From the NCBI RefSeq assembly GCF_000430705.1, contig NZ_AUMN01000006.1:148832-212831 (forward strand): a stretch of 64,000 nt of DNA, given 5' to 3'. Each line of letters begins with the position of its first letter. Within the stretch, counting starts at the first letter, position 1. Positions 1-8,542 of the stretch are shown here, piece after piece. The position numbers were made by a program, and so were the translations under genes. The notes beneath the pieces are model-generated. The model saw only the letters and a program-made list of their open reading frames with translations. It made no database searches and had not been told where the DNA came from. This DNA comes from Arthrobacter castelli DSM 16402 (GTDB lineage: Bacteria > Actinomycetota > Actinomycetes > Actinomycetales > Micrococcaceae).

Positions 1-86
1 CCGGCATGGCGGTCGCGCGGAAGAAGTAGCAGGAGCCAGGCGGCGGAGCTGCCGACGCGGCAGTGCCGGGACAGTGCCGGGACAGT

Positions 87-92
87 TAAGCT
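87..92 (+). promoter_or_regulatory. -10-like hexamer of rsmI (leaderless?)
   Basis: TAAGCT lies 7 nt before the GTG start of rsmI and no Shine-Dalgarno sequence intervenes. Actinobacterial leaderless genes typically have TAnnnT at this distance, so transcription may start on the start codon itself. Inference from spacing only. The preceding stretch contains the 11-nt unit cagtgccggga twice in tandem (61-82). Confidence 0.4.
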
Positions 93-99
93 GTACAGC

Positions 100-963
100 G
101 TGGTTGAACATCAAAATGCGGACGACGGCGGCAGCATAGTCCTGGCCGCCACGCCGATCGGTAATCTCGGGGATGCCTCGCCGCGGCTGCAGGAGCTGCT
201 GGCATCGGCCGATGTCATCGCCGCCGAGGATACCCGGCGACTGCACAAGCTGCTGCACGCGCTCAACATTTCGACGTCGGCCAGGGTCCTCAGCTACCAC
301 GAACACAACGAGGCCGCCCGCACGACCGGGCTGCTCGAGGAGGTCCGGGCCGGCAAGACCCTGCTGATGGTGACCGACGCCGGCATGCCGGCGGTGTCTG
401 ACCCAGGTTTCCGCCTGGTTGAAGCTGCCGTGGCACAGTCACTGACGGTGACGGCCGTGCCCGGCCCGTCGGCCGTGACCACGGCGCTGGCGCTGTCCGG
501 GCTGCCGACCGACAGGTTCTGCTTCGAGGGATTCCTGCCGCGCAAGAGCGGCGAACGAGCCACCCGGCTCAAGGAACTGGCCCACGAGCGGCGCACCATG
601 GTGTTCTTCGAGGCACCGCACCGTCTCGAAGCAATGCTGGCGGCCCTGCAGGCCCGGTTCGGCCCGGACAGGAAAGCCGCCGTTGCCCGGGAGCTGACCA
701 AACTGCACGAACAAGTGGTGCGCGCCTCCGTGGCCGAACTGCTCGACTGGGCCGGAAGTGGCCAGGTGCGCGGAGAGATCGCCGTCGTCGTGGCCGGTGC
801 CGATGATGCTCCGCCCGCCCGTGCCGTCGACCATGTTGAGGCAGTCAATGAACTGATCTCCGGTGGTGCCCGGATGAAAGACGCCGTCGGCACCGTGGCC
901 GAGGAAGCGGTCGTCAGCAAGCGGGAGCTGTACGGGGCAGTGCTGGCCGCCCGGCAGGACTGA
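100..963 (+). CDS. rsmI: 16S rRNA (cytidine(1402)-2'-O)-methyltransferase RsmI
   Basis: Methylates the 2'-O of C1402 in the decoding centre of 16S rRNA with S-adenosylmethionine. The 287-residue length fits the family. The tetrapyrrole-methylase fold is visible in order: TPIGNLGD at residues 18-25, AEDTRR at 42-47, GMPAVSDPG near 95-103, the SAM-loop PGPSAV near 122, and FFEAPHR near 168. GTG start chosen because it directly precedes the conserved N-terminus and sits 7 nt after a -10-like hexamer. It stands alone and is followed by a terminator-like hairpin before gabD. Core housekeeping gene with normal high-GC codon use. Confidence 0.96.
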   Translation: MVEHQNADDGGSIVLAATPIGNLGDASPRLQELLASADVIAAEDTRRLHKLLHALNISTSARVLSYHEHNEAARTTGLLEEVRAGKTLLMVTDAGMPAVSDPGFRLVEAAVAQSLTVTAVPGPSAVTTALALSGLPTDRFCFEGFLPRKSGERATRLKELAHERRTMVFFEAPHRLEAMLAALQARFGPDRKAAVARELTKLHEQVVRASVAELLDWAGSGQVRGEIAVVVAGADDAPPARAVDHVEAVNELISGGARMKDAVGTVAEEAVVSKRELYGAVLAARQD

Positions 964-988
964 GAACCGGGGTGCGGATTATCCAACT

Positions 989-1016
989 GCACAACGGAGT
1001 GCCATCTCCGTTGTGC
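989..1016 (+). terminator. terminator-like hairpin after rsmI
   Basis: Perfect 11-bp inverted repeat (gcacaacggag / ctccgttgtgc) with a 6-nt loop, starting 26 nt after the rsmI stop. Only a short T-containing tail (gcctttg) follows, so intrinsic termination is plausible but not a textbook case. Confidence 0.6.
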
Positions 1017-1146
1017 GCCTTTGCATGGACATGCGGCAGCGGAGACGGATAGCGTGATGCCAAAGCCGCCCTGAGGAGACGGGGCCGGTCCGGCCGCCAC
1101 CCGGCGGCTTACCTGCTGGATCAACGTCGAAAATTGGAGCGAAACT

Positions 1147-2628
1147 ATGGCCATCTCCGCTGCACATGAGAGTGAACTTCTCGCATCCGTCCCCACCGGC
1201 CTGCTGATCGACGGTCAGTGGCGCGATGCCTCCGGCGGCCAGACGCTCGACGTCGAAGATCCGTCCACCGGGGAGACCTTGCTGAGTATTGCCAACGCCA
1301 CGAAAGAAGACGGGGCGGCAGCCATGGATGCGGCCGCGGCGGCCCAGGATTCATGGGCGGCTACCCCTGCCCGCGAGCGTGGCGAAATCCTGCGCCGGGC
1401 CTTCGAAGCCGTCACCGCACGCATCGACGATTTCGCGCTGCTGATGACCCTGGAGATGGGCAAGCCGCTGGCCGAATCGCGCGGTGAAGTGACGTACGGG
1501 GCCGAGTTCCTGCGCTGGTTCTCCGAAGAAGCGGTGCGGATGTCCGGCCGCTATGCCGCGGCGCCCGATGGTAAGACCCGGATGCTGGTCAACAAGAAGC
1601 CGGTGGGCCCCTGCCTGCTGATTACGCCTTGGAATTTCCCGCTGGCGATGGCAACCCGGAAGATTGCTCCCGCCATCGCCGCCGGCTGCACGGTGGTGTT
1701 GAAGCCGGCGACCATGACACCGCTGACGTCGTCGTTGTTTGCCCAGGTGCTTTCCGAGGCCGGGCTGCCCGACGGAGTGGTGAACATCATCCACACCACC
1801 GATGCGTCGGGGGTGACGGGGCCGCTGATCCAGGACCCGCGACTGCGCAAGATTTCCTTCACCGGTTCCACGCCGGTGGGCCGTTCCCTGCTCGCCGATG
1901 CCTCGCAGAATGTGCTGCGCACCTCCATGGAACTGGGCGGGAATGCCCCGTTCGTGGTGTTCGAGGACGCCGACCTGGATGCGGCGGTCACAGGCGCGAT
2001 GGCGGCCAAGCTGCGCAATATGGGCGAAGCCTGCACCGCGGCAAACAGGTTCATTGTCCACGAGTCCGTCGCCGAAGCCTTCGCGGAGAAGTTCGCCGCC
2101 AAAATGAATGAAATGCCCGTGGCCCGCGGCACCGAAGAAGGCTCCAAGGTCGGCCCGCTGATCGATTCGAAGAGCCGGGACAAGGTGCACAGCCTGGTCG
2201 AGGACGCAGTCGACGGCGGCGCCAAGACAGTCACCGGCGGTGCGCCGGTCGATGGCCCGGGCTACTTCTACCAGCCCACCGTGTTGACCGGAGTGCCAAA
2301 ATCGGCGCGGATCCTGCAGGAGGAGATTTTCGGACCCGTGGCGCCCATTTCCACCTTCTCGACCGAGGACGAGGCAGTGGCGATGGCCAACAACACCGAG
2401 TACGGGCTGGTGAGTTTCGTCTTCACCCGGGACCTGAACCGCGGGCTGCGCATCGGCGAGAAGCTCGAGACCGGCATGCTCGGACTCAACGCCGGAGTGG
2501 TGTCCAACGCCGCGGCGCCGTTTGGCGGGGTCAAGCAGTCCGGTCTGGGTCGCGAAGGCGGGCTGGAAGGGATCGAAGAGTACCTGTACACGCAGTACAC
2601 CAGCATCGCCGACCCCTACGCCTACTGA
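1147..2628 (+). CDS. gabD: NAD(P)-dependent succinate-semialdehyde dehydrogenase (ALDH superfamily)
   Basis: Oxidises succinate semialdehyde to succinate, linking GABA and related catabolism to the TCA cycle; cytosolic. The 493-residue protein has the ALDH hallmarks: the PWNFP motif near residue 161, FTGSTPVG near 238, the general-base glutamate in MELGGNAPF near 260, and the catalytic cysteine in GEACTAANRF near 296. The ATG start is preceded by TTGGAGCG as ribosome-binding site. Family membership is certain. The exact substrate is inferred from overall resemblance to GabD rather than to betaine- or other aldehyde dehydrogenases. Confidence 0.88.
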   Translation: MAISAAHESELLASVPTGLLIDGQWRDASGGQTLDVEDPSTGETLLSIANATKEDGAAAMDAAAAAQDSWAATPARERGEILRRAFEAVTARIDDFALLMTLEMGKPLAESRGEVTYGAEFLRWFSEEAVRMSGRYAAAPDGKTRMLVNKKPVGPCLLITPWNFPLAMATRKIAPAIAAGCTVVLKPATMTPLTSSLFAQVLSEAGLPDGVVNIIHTTDASGVTGPLIQDPRLRKISFTGSTPVGRSLLADASQNVLRTSMELGGNAPFVVFEDADLDAAVTGAMAAKLRNMGEACTAANRFIVHESVAEAFAEKFAAKMNEMPVARGTEEGSKVGPLIDSKSRDKVHSLVEDAVDGGAKTVTGGAPVDGPGYFYQPTVLTGVPKSARILQEEIFGPVAPISTFSTEDEAVAMANNTEYGLVSFVFTRDLNRGLRIGEKLETGMLGLNAGVVSNAAAPFGGVKQSGLGREGGLEGIEEYLYTQYTSIADPYAY

Positions 2629-2701
2629 GGCTTAGCCGGCTGCGTCGTACTGTGCATTTCGCTGGTGCGACGCGGTCTGGCACGCGTGGGCAGGGATGGA
2701 T

Positions 2702-2965
2702 CTATGTTTCCCATTCGAGCCCGAGAAGCGAAAAGACTTCGCTGATCTCTGCCCTGAAAGTTGCGGGCATTTCAATGAGGCAGGACTGCAGCGTGGTGCC
2801 CGCATAGACCGTACGGAAGTTTCCATTGATGTCGTCCCAGCGGCCGTCGAACTTGCCATTGTCTGCCCATTCCCAGCCGACCCATACCCACGGGTTGTCC
2901 TTATAACCAACTCTCCATACGTAACCGTCAGGTTGAATAGTCTGAATTTCCGGGTCGTCGGTCAC
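2702..2965 (-). pseudogene. RES-domain toxin, C-terminally truncated
   Basis: Only 87 codons remain. They match the N-terminal part of RES-domain proteins (WRVGYKDNPWVWVGW, then GRWDD and RTVYAGTT, then the Glu-containing LIEMPATFR). Intact RES toxins are NAD+-degrading enzymes of roughly 150-260 residues; the intact homologue at 22802-23575 here has 257. The frame stops 73 bp short of the gabD 3' end and nothing RES-like follows, so the 3' part was deleted. GTG start, 4 nt after the antitoxin stop. Probably inactive. Confidence 0.75.
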
Positions 2966-2969
2966 AGGC

Positions 2970-3362
2970 TTAGACGATTGATGCGAACGAACGTGCGGCA
3001 GCCAGTACTTGTGGGGCGACCTCGTCGATATCTCCTTCGCGAAGCAAACGTGCTGGCGAGACGTCTCCCAACTGAGGATTCATGCCTTGGAACCACGCTT
3101 GGATAACCTGGCGGTGATCCTTCTCCGCTACGAGAGCTGCTACATGGTAGGCCTCGCGTAGCCGCTTCACGACGATGGATGAAGGGGAGCGCTTCCCCTC
3201 TGCCCATTCGCGAACCGCCCGCGTTTCATTGACCGAGCCAATATAAGCGACCAGTTTGGCACCGAGCAGATCGCGCAAGCTGACCACGAGGTCTGGCACA
3301 GGAAGCTTGACAGACTCTTGATGCGCCCGGAGACCCCCTCGGGGGGTTGTTGCGTTGTTCAT
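2970..3362 (-). CDS. Xre/MbcA/ParS-type antitoxin of a RES module
   Basis: A 130-residue protein with the layout of RES-associated antitoxins. An N-terminal Xre-like helical segment (LRDLLGAKLVAYIGSV.. then VREWAEGKR) is followed by a C-terminal toxin-binding part (VIQAWFQGMNPQLGD.SPARLL). The same landmarks occur in the antitoxin at 23575-23958 (TRMWFIGANPWLDHDSP). It lies 4 nt upstream of the truncated toxin, the usual antitoxin-first order. An inverted repeat abuts its start codon, suggesting autorepression. With the toxin broken this is probably an orphan antitoxin. Confidence 0.8.
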   Translation of the reverse strand: MNNATTPRGGLRAHQESVKLPVPDLVVSLRDLLGAKLVAYIGSVNETRAVREWAEGKRSPSSIVVKRLREAYHVAALVAEKDHRQVIQAWFQGMNPQLGDVSPARLLREGDIDEVAPQVLAAARSFASIV

Positions 3363-3363
3363 A

Positions 3364-3386
3364 CCGTGAGCATGTCATGCTCACGG
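3364..3386 (-). promoter_or_regulatory. inverted repeat at the antitoxin start (candidate operator)
   Basis: Perfect 10-bp palindrome arms CCGTGAGCAT / ATGCTCACGG around a 3-nt centre, ending 1 nt from the antitoxin start codon. Toxin-antitoxin operators commonly sit here, so binding by the Xre-like antitoxin is a reasonable inference. No clear separate Shine-Dalgarno is visible in the same stretch. Confidence 0.5.
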
Positions 3387-3497
3387 CACGAACACAAGGA
3401 AATCACACCCAAAATCACAGTCTATTTGTCGCACGCCGTTACCCTTGCCGCAGCGGGCAAGAATCCCTCAACATCCTTGTGCTGGTTGGCGCAACCA

Positions 3498-3600
3498 GGG
3501 GCGCAGCCACTTCAGCCAGAGGTGCGGCGCCACAGCGAGGCCGGCAGCAGCGATGCGACCAGGGTGTTTTTGCCAGATACTGTTACCGGGGTCAGAGATA
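3498..3600 (-). repeat. diverged partial copy of the transglutaminase gene 3' end
   Basis: About 90-100 bp align in the same orientation with 4690-4797, the true 3' end of the transglutaminase gene. A 20-nt core from the gcgaggccggcagcagcgatg stretch is identical, but this copy lacks 12 nt and has scattered substitutions. Together the two copies flank the two-gene cassette at 3715-4646, as expected for a direct repeat left by integration at, or recombination within, a gene 3' end. Confidence 0.7.
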
Positions 3601-3714
3601 TCCAGTCCGTCCACGAAGTACCGGTAGGGCTATGCGTCCAGCGGCGATCCAGTCATAAACTTCATCGGAGAATAATGGTCGGGGGAAGCGCTTATATGGT
3701 AAGGAGCAGCGTCG

Positions 3715-4032
3715 ATGGAACCAGGATTCCGTGTTCCAATTTCGGAAGCGCTTGCAGGGGGCCGGGCTGGACGTGGATTGCTCGCCAGCATTGCCGGACT
3801 CGACCCGTCTGATTTCATGTTTGCTGTTCACCAAAAGAACGCCGGCCGCCCTCTCTTGGTGGAACTCGTCAACGATGCCGTCGGCCATTGGCTCGCCACC
3901 CCACGCCGTCAACATGATCGCGAATTCCTTGCCCTGCTTGGGGAATTTATCAACAGCTATGCTCACGGCCTCGAAAGCAAATGGCGAGGGTTCGACGATG
4001 TGCTAATAGCAGCGCTAGTCCCGAACTCATGA
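3715..4032 (+). CDS. small protein of unknown function, first gene of a two-gene cassette
   Basis: 105 residues, not recognised. Supported as a gene by a strong Shine-Dalgarno AAGGAG 8 nt before the ATG, and by an ATGA stop/start overlap with the next gene, which implies translational coupling. The C-terminal half looks helical (EFLALLGEFINSYAHGLESKW). No signal peptide or membrane segment. It lies inside the direct repeats made from the transglutaminase 3' end, in DNA visibly richer in A/T than the flanking core genes. An antitoxin- or immunity-like role would fit the size and layout, but that is speculation. Confidence 0.55.
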   Translation: MEPGFRVPISEALAGGRAGRGLLASIAGLDPSDFMFAVHQKNAGRPLLVELVNDAVGHWLATPRRQHDREFLALLGEFINSYAHGLESKWRGFDDVLIAALVPNS

Positions 4033-4646
4033 AAATTGGCCAGGATCTGTCTGCACGGACGAACTTGCAATGGTGGGCTGCCTCGGTCGACAGAACCAAT
4101 CAACGCGGTTACTTGCGTGGCAAAGATGCTGGCTTTCATACAAGTACGGCTTTGATTGATAAATCCTTCGCTGCTCTTAAATCGGGTGGAGCGTGGTGGG
4201 TCTGCCCTGGGGACGCTCTCACCACGAGTCGTGGCCCCATCCAGGGGTCGCCCAGCGTTATTTCCGCGGCCCCGGACGATCACTGGCTCAAGGATGACAA
4301 GCACACTTTGTGGTCCGTGCGTGTCGATCCTGAAGCGACCGTATACGAGGTTCATCAGCGCTCAGATTGGGTTCGTCTTCTTCAGCAATACCCATATGAA
4401 GCGTCGAACATCGTCACCTTTGACTGGGCCGAGGATGTTCCCGTCGGGTCCCGGTTACTTATTCCAGACTGGTCCGAAGTGGCAAGAGATTGGGACGGCG
4501 TGCATGTATCAGTTGCTGGATACCTTAATGCGGCCTACACACCGCTGATGCTCGATACGGCGAGGTACGGTCTGCTGACCGGTTGGCATCCTGACGCCAC
4601 TGTCTGGCTCACCGAAAAAGCGCGAACGTTATTGCCTGCTTCTTGA
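4029..4646 (+). CDS. protein of unknown function, second gene of the cassette
   Basis: 205 residues from the ATG that overlaps the upstream stop (ATGA). No function recognised. Aromatic and charged motifs are conspicuous: WWVCPGDALTTSRGP, then LWSVRVDPEATVYEVH, then RDWDGVHVSVAGYL and a final GWHPDATVWL. The alternation of strands with a W-D-G-V-H motif reminds me loosely of ADP-ribosyltransferase-type toxins. I cannot name catalytic residues and give that only as a hypothesis. No signal peptide. Codon use is less GC-biased than the neighbours. Confidence 0.6.
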   Translation: MKIGQDLSARTNLQWWAASVDRTNQRGYLRGKDAGFHTSTALIDKSFAALKSGGAWWVCPGDALTTSRGPIQGSPSVISAAPDDHWLKDDKHTLWSVRVDPEATVYEVHQRSDWVRLLQQYPYEASNIVTFDWAEDVPVGSRLLIPDWSEVARDWDGVHVSVAGYLNAAYTPLMLDTARYGLLTGWHPDATVWLTEKARTLLPAS

Positions 4647-4689
4647 TTCGGCTTCTCTGGGGAGACACAGGGGAGCAGCTTCAGCTGTA

Positions 4690-4797
4690 GGCGCGGCGCC
4701 AGTTCAGCCGGAGGTGCGCCGCCACGGGCGCCACAGCGAGGCCGGCAGCAGCGATGCCATCAGGCGTTGCTGCCAAGTACTGGTCCGGGACAGGGTC
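4690..4797 (-). repeat. direct-repeat partner: 3' end of the transglutaminase gene
   Basis: The parental copy of the repeat found at 3498-3600. It includes the transglutaminase stop codon and the last ~30 codons. The cassette of two unknown genes lies precisely between the two copies. Confidence 0.65.
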
Positions 4798-7100
4798 TCC
4801 TGGACCGTTGCCACATCGCCGGCGTGAACCGAGCGCGGGGCTGTGGCCAAAGCTGTCCCACCCTGCCCGTCGGTCTGCCGGGGGCGCGGCCGGCCATATT
4901 CGGTCTGTTCGTACGCCAGCAGCAACCGGTGCATCGCATCCGCCGCACCGGTTCCGTCCAGACCGGTGTCACGCAAACGCTCGGCGAACGCCCGGGGCGT
5001 TTCGCTCTGCCGCGCTCTGAGGCGGTAGTCGGTGGCCGTATCGTTAATTTCCCGCCAGGCCGCGATGGCCGCCTGATCCGGATGTTTCCGGATCAGGCGG
5101 AGCCGGCGCCTGATGATCCATTGTCGGGTCAGGTATGGCATCGCCGCCAGGAGCAGGGCCACGGCCAGTGTCACAGTGACGGCGATCCAGGACGGGCCGC
5201 CGTCGTCGTCGGCCGCCCCCGATGCCCCCGCACCGGTGGTGGGATCGTCCTGGGGCGCCTGCTCTTCCTCATCGGCCGCGTTCTGCAGCTCGTCAGGGTT
5301 CAGGTTGTTCGGATTGGCTGCGGAGTCGGGGCTCTGCGAGGGAGCGCGGGCGTACTCGGGGACCACGCCGCGGGAGGGGGTCGGTTCGAATTTCACCCAC
5401 CCCAGGCCGGAGAAGTACAGCTCGGGCCACGCGTGCGCATCGTCGGAGTCAACCTCGAACTCGGTCATCTCCACGCCGTCTTCGGTCATCACTGTCTCGC
5501 CAGTGGCGGTTCCCGGTGCATACCCCACGGCGATCCGGCTGGGGATGCCTTCGGCGCGTGCCATCACCGCCATCGCCGCGGAGTAATGCACGCAGTAGCC
5601 GCTTTTCTCTTCGAGGAACCGGGCGACAATGTCCATGGAACTGCCGTCGTAACCGCCCCGTACCGGTGCGGTTTCGGAGTAGACGAAGTCTTCGGAGCGC
5701 AAGTAGTCCTGGATCGCCATGGCCTTGCGGTAGCGGTTCGTGATGCCCTCGGTCACGTCGGCCACGGTTTCTTCAATCAGCCCGGGCACCTCCGAGGGCA
5801 GGTCGAGGAATGGTTCGCTCAGGCTGTCCCGGGGGATGGCGCTGGCCTCCGCCAGCGTTTGCCGCGTCAGTACCGGTGTGGCGCTGGTGACCGTGTAGGT
5901 CTGGTTCGCCGTCGTCGACTCATCGAGTCCCAGGATGCTCAGCGTCAGCGGGTCGACGCTCCACTGGCCGTCCAGTCCGGAGATGGAAACCGGCGCATAG
6001 GGTGCCGGCAGCCAGGGGCTGGAAAAGTTTGATGCGTTGATCCGGGTGGTGGAAATTTCGGTGGGGCCTTCGAGCAGTTCATCGGTTTCTTCGCCGAGGG
6101 AGTCAATGCCGGTGGAGCGCCGGTCCTGCCTCTGATCCGGTGCCCACGTGGTGCCGTCGAAGTGTTCCAGGGTCACCGCCCGCAGATACACCGGTTCATC
6201 GGACGTGGTGGTATAGGTCATCCGGGTGGCGCTGCCTGGGTTCCGCAGGTCATTGCCCAGGGTGACCATGGGGTTGAGGCCCGACGACGTCCCCAGGCTC
6301 AGCCTCGAGCCTTCCGGGAACAGGCCGCTGGTGAACCCGGGCACGGCCAGCGGCAGCACCAGTGTGCCGGCGAGGGCAGCAGCGCCGATCACCAGGGCGC
6401 GGTCGAGCAGCGAGGCTGACAGGCCACCGGACGGGGCGGTGTCCCGGGAGAAGATCCAGTGGGCAGAGCCGAGCAGGATCAAGTAGCCGACGATCGCCGC
6501 GGTGTAGCCGGCCGCGCCGACGCTTGTCGATTTCACGATGGCGGGAACCACCAGTACAGCCAGCAGGCCCAATCCGCTGGTGGCGGGCATCTGCAGCGTG
6601 GCGGTCAGGGTGTCGATCAGCAGCGCCACCAGTGATAGCCCCACGCAGGTGACAAGCACAATCCCGTCGGTGATTTGCACCGGGGCAACCTGGTTGACCA
6701 CTACCTGGTTGGCCTCGAGCAGCGCGATCCTGAGTGCGTCGACCGTCTCCGCGGTGGGAATAAACCCGCCGAAGCTCTCGCCGGGGAAGAATAACAAGGT
6801 CAGCGCCGCGATCAGGGCTGCGAGGCCGGCCACCGGTATTAACCATGCAGGCACCCGCAGCACTCTGGCACCTGCGGTGACTGCCAGCACGGCTGCAACG
6901 CTGAACACCACCTGGGGCAGCCACCCCCACCCGAAGAGCACGCCATTGAGGCTGAAGGAGGTGAAAATCACTGCGGCGCCGATGGCGGCACTGATCAGCC
7001 AGGGCCAATTCCCAACCGGCTGGCGGCGCGACGGAGTGTCGGTGCCGTCGGCCGCTGCGGGGCTCTGCCGGTCCGCTGCCCGGGGAATGGTGGCAGTCAT
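4704..7100 (-). CDS. TgpA-like membrane protein with transglutaminase core (DUF3488/DUF4129 type)
   Basis: 798 residues. The N-terminal ~240 residues form a run of hydrophobic segments (AVIFTSFSLNGVLFGW.., IALLIAALTLLFF, ALSLVALLIDTLT and others). A large extracytoplasmic region follows with the transglutaminase-like core: Cys in SGYCVHYSAAMA near residue 505, His in DDAHAWPELY near 555, then Asp/Glu-rich GWVKFEPTPS. One further membrane helix (WIAVTVTLAVALLLAAM) and a cytosolic tail with the DUF4129 arginine-rich helix complete it. It is the last gene of the moxR-DUF58-tgpA operon; its ATG overlaps the DUF58 stop by 4 nt. Probably a cell-envelope protein-processing system; substrate unknown. 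Confidence 0.92.
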   Translation of the reverse strand: MTATIPRAADRQSPAAADGTDTPSRRQPVGNWPWLISAAIGAAVIFTSFSLNGVLFGWGWLPQVVFSVAAVLAVTAGARVLRVPAWLIPVAGLAALIAALTLLFFPGESFGGFIPTAETVDALRIALLEANQVVVNQVAPVQITDGIVLVTCVGLSLVALLIDTLTATLQMPATSGLGLLAVLVVPAIVKSTSVGAAGYTAAIVGYLILLGSAHWIFSRDTAPSGGLSASLLDRALVIGAAALAGTLVLPLAVPGFTSGLFPEGSRLSLGTSSGLNPMVTLGNDLRNPGSATRMTYTTTSDEPVYLRAVTLEHFDGTTWAPDQRQDRRSTGIDSLGEETDELLEGPTEISTTRINASNFSSPWLPAPYAPVSISGLDGQWSVDPLTLSILGLDESTTANQTYTVTSATPVLTRQTLAEASAIPRDSLSEPFLDLPSEVPGLIEETVADVTEGITNRYRKAMAIQDYLRSEDFVYSETAPVRGGYDGSSMDIVARFLEEKSGYCVHYSAAMAVMARAEGIPSRIAVGYAPGTATGETVMTEDGVEMTEFEVDSDDAHAWPELYFSGLGWVKFEPTPSRGVVPEYARAPSQSPDSAANPNNLNPDELQNAADEEEQAPQDDPTTGAGASGAADDDGGPSWIAVTVTLAVALLLAAMPYLTRQWIIRRRLRLIRKHPDQAAIAAWREINDTATDYRLRARQSETPRAFAERLRDTGLDGTGAADAMHRLLLAYEQTEYGRPRPRQTDGQGGTALATAPRSVHAGDVATVQETLSRTSTWQQRLMASLLPASLWRPWRRTSG

Positions 7101-8530
7101 TGCGGTGCCCCCAGACTGGTTTTGGCGGTCGGCCGGCTGTGGGCGTGCGGGGCGTCATAATGTGCCCAGGCCGCGGGCAGCGACGACTTGGAATTGACGG
7201 CGACGGCCCGCCATCCGCTGGCGCGCAGGATGTCCAGCTCAGGTTCAGCCTCCCCGGGGCGGTCCGTGACGAGCAGCGCGAAGGCATGCGAGCCGAACTC
7301 GGCTGCGGCAGCGAGTTCGGCGGCTTCGGCGCTGGTGAGACGACCGGTGACGGCGATCAGCGGGCCCCGCAACCTGTTGGCGGCCAGTGCCTCCATCAGC
7401 GCGTCGGAGAAGGCGCCCCCGCCCGCCGGGCCGGCGGGCGCAGGCGTCCTTTGGGGGTGTGCCGTGGCAGACGGGGCACGGTTCGTGGTTTTGCCGGACG
7501 GTGGATCAGCCTCCAGCTGAAGGTCTGCCAATCCTTCGGCCAGGTTGTGCATACCGGCGGTGCCTGAAAATTCCTCCTGCTCGGGCCAGGAGGTCGAGGC
7601 AGACCGGAGTAATCCGGCGGCTGCGCGGCTGTCCAGCAACCGGACGGAGTAATTACGCTCCATCAAGTGATGGGCGGCCGATACTACAGCGGTCACTGCC
7701 CATTCAAAGTTCACCGTGGTGAACAAATCGTCCTTGGACGGGGTGCTCTCGGCCAGCGATGTGTAGGCATTGCTGCGGAAGGCTGTTGCCCGCTGGTCCA
7801 TGATGATGGTGGCCTGCGGAGTGGTGACCGACTCTTCCTGGCGCACCATCAGTTCGCCCTGACGTGCAGTTGCGGGCCAATGCACCCGCCGCATCGGGTC
7901 TCCGTGCCGGTATTCGCGGGTCATCACGTCATCGTTGCTGGGATTCGCCTGCGTCCTGGTCGCCGTCGCCCCTTCAGTTCCGCGGGAGCCCGATACCGAT
8001 GATTCCGGCAGTGGATGCGGTGCGGGGGTGACCGTCAACATGTCGACGTCGCCCAGCATGTGATGGTGGTGGCTCAATCCGAACGGGTCGGCGAAATCCG
8101 CCGAGACGGGGCCGATCCGGTACAGTCCCCGGCGGTCGGTCCGCAGCCGGTATTCGTACAAGCTGCGTCCGCTGCGTGAGGCCACGCTGGAAGGATACGT
8201 GAACGCGGGGGGCTGCCCGAAGTGTTCGGGTAGTTGTTCCGTCATGGTGATGCTGCCGCCCAGTGGACCGGAGCGGCGCACGCCTAACCTCGCCGTCGTC
8301 GTCGAGCCCGTCTCAATCGACGCGGGCCGGAAGGCGCGTTCGATGATGAACCGCGGTTTCAAAAGCTGCAGCGCCAATGCCGCGAGCACAGGCAGCAGGA
8401 TCAGGAAGAACCCCAGATGCAGCAGATCACGCCGGCCCAGCACCTCGGCGGCGATCAGCGACACTGCCCCCGCGGCGCACAGACCCCAGCCACGGATGGT
8501 CAGAAGGTTCGAGGGGAGTTTGTCCAGCAC
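7097..8530 (-). CDS. DUF58 domain-containing membrane protein
   Basis: 477 residues. Two N-terminal membrane segments (LCAAGAVSLIAAEVL and LHLGFFLILLPVLAALAL) precede a large cytosolic part. That part carries the DUF58 signature REYRHGDPMRRVHWPATAR near residue 200 and a downstream VWA-like domain (TVNFEWAVTAVVSAAHHL, LRGPLIAVTGRL). DUF58 proteins partner MoxR ATPases. GTG start with AAGGTGG upstream, 12 nt after the moxR stop, and a 4-nt overlap with the transglutaminase gene. Confidence 0.9.
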   Translation of the reverse strand: MLDKLPSNLLTIRGWGLCAAGAVSLIAAEVLGRRDLLHLGFFLILLPVLAALALQLLKPRFIIERAFRPASIETGSTTTARLGVRRSGPLGGSITMTEQLPEHFGQPPAFTYPSSVASRSGRSLYEYRLRTDRRGLYRIGPVSADFADPFGLSHHHHMLGDVDMLTVTPAPHPLPESSVSGSRGTEGATATRTQANPSNDDVMTREYRHGDPMRRVHWPATARQGELMVRQEESVTTPQATIIMDQRATAFRSNAYTSLAESTPSKDDLFTTVNFEWAVTAVVSAAHHLMERNYSVRLLDSRAAAGLLRSASTSWPEQEEFSGTAGMHNLAEGLADLQLEADPPSGKTTNRAPSATAHPQRTPAPAGPAGGGAFSDALMEALAANRLRGPLIAVTGRLTSAEAAELAAAAEFGSHAFALLVTDRPGEAEPELDILRASGWRAVAVNSKSSLPAAWAHYDAPHAHSRPTAKTSLGAPQ

Positions 8531-8542
8531 GGCCGCGCCACC

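Noticed and set aside
294..1196. Long antisense frames over rsmI, gabD, ispE, ABC-F and the LuxR genes
   Set aside because: Antisense frames are expected in high-GC genes. They show no family motifs and lie opposite unambiguous coding sequences.
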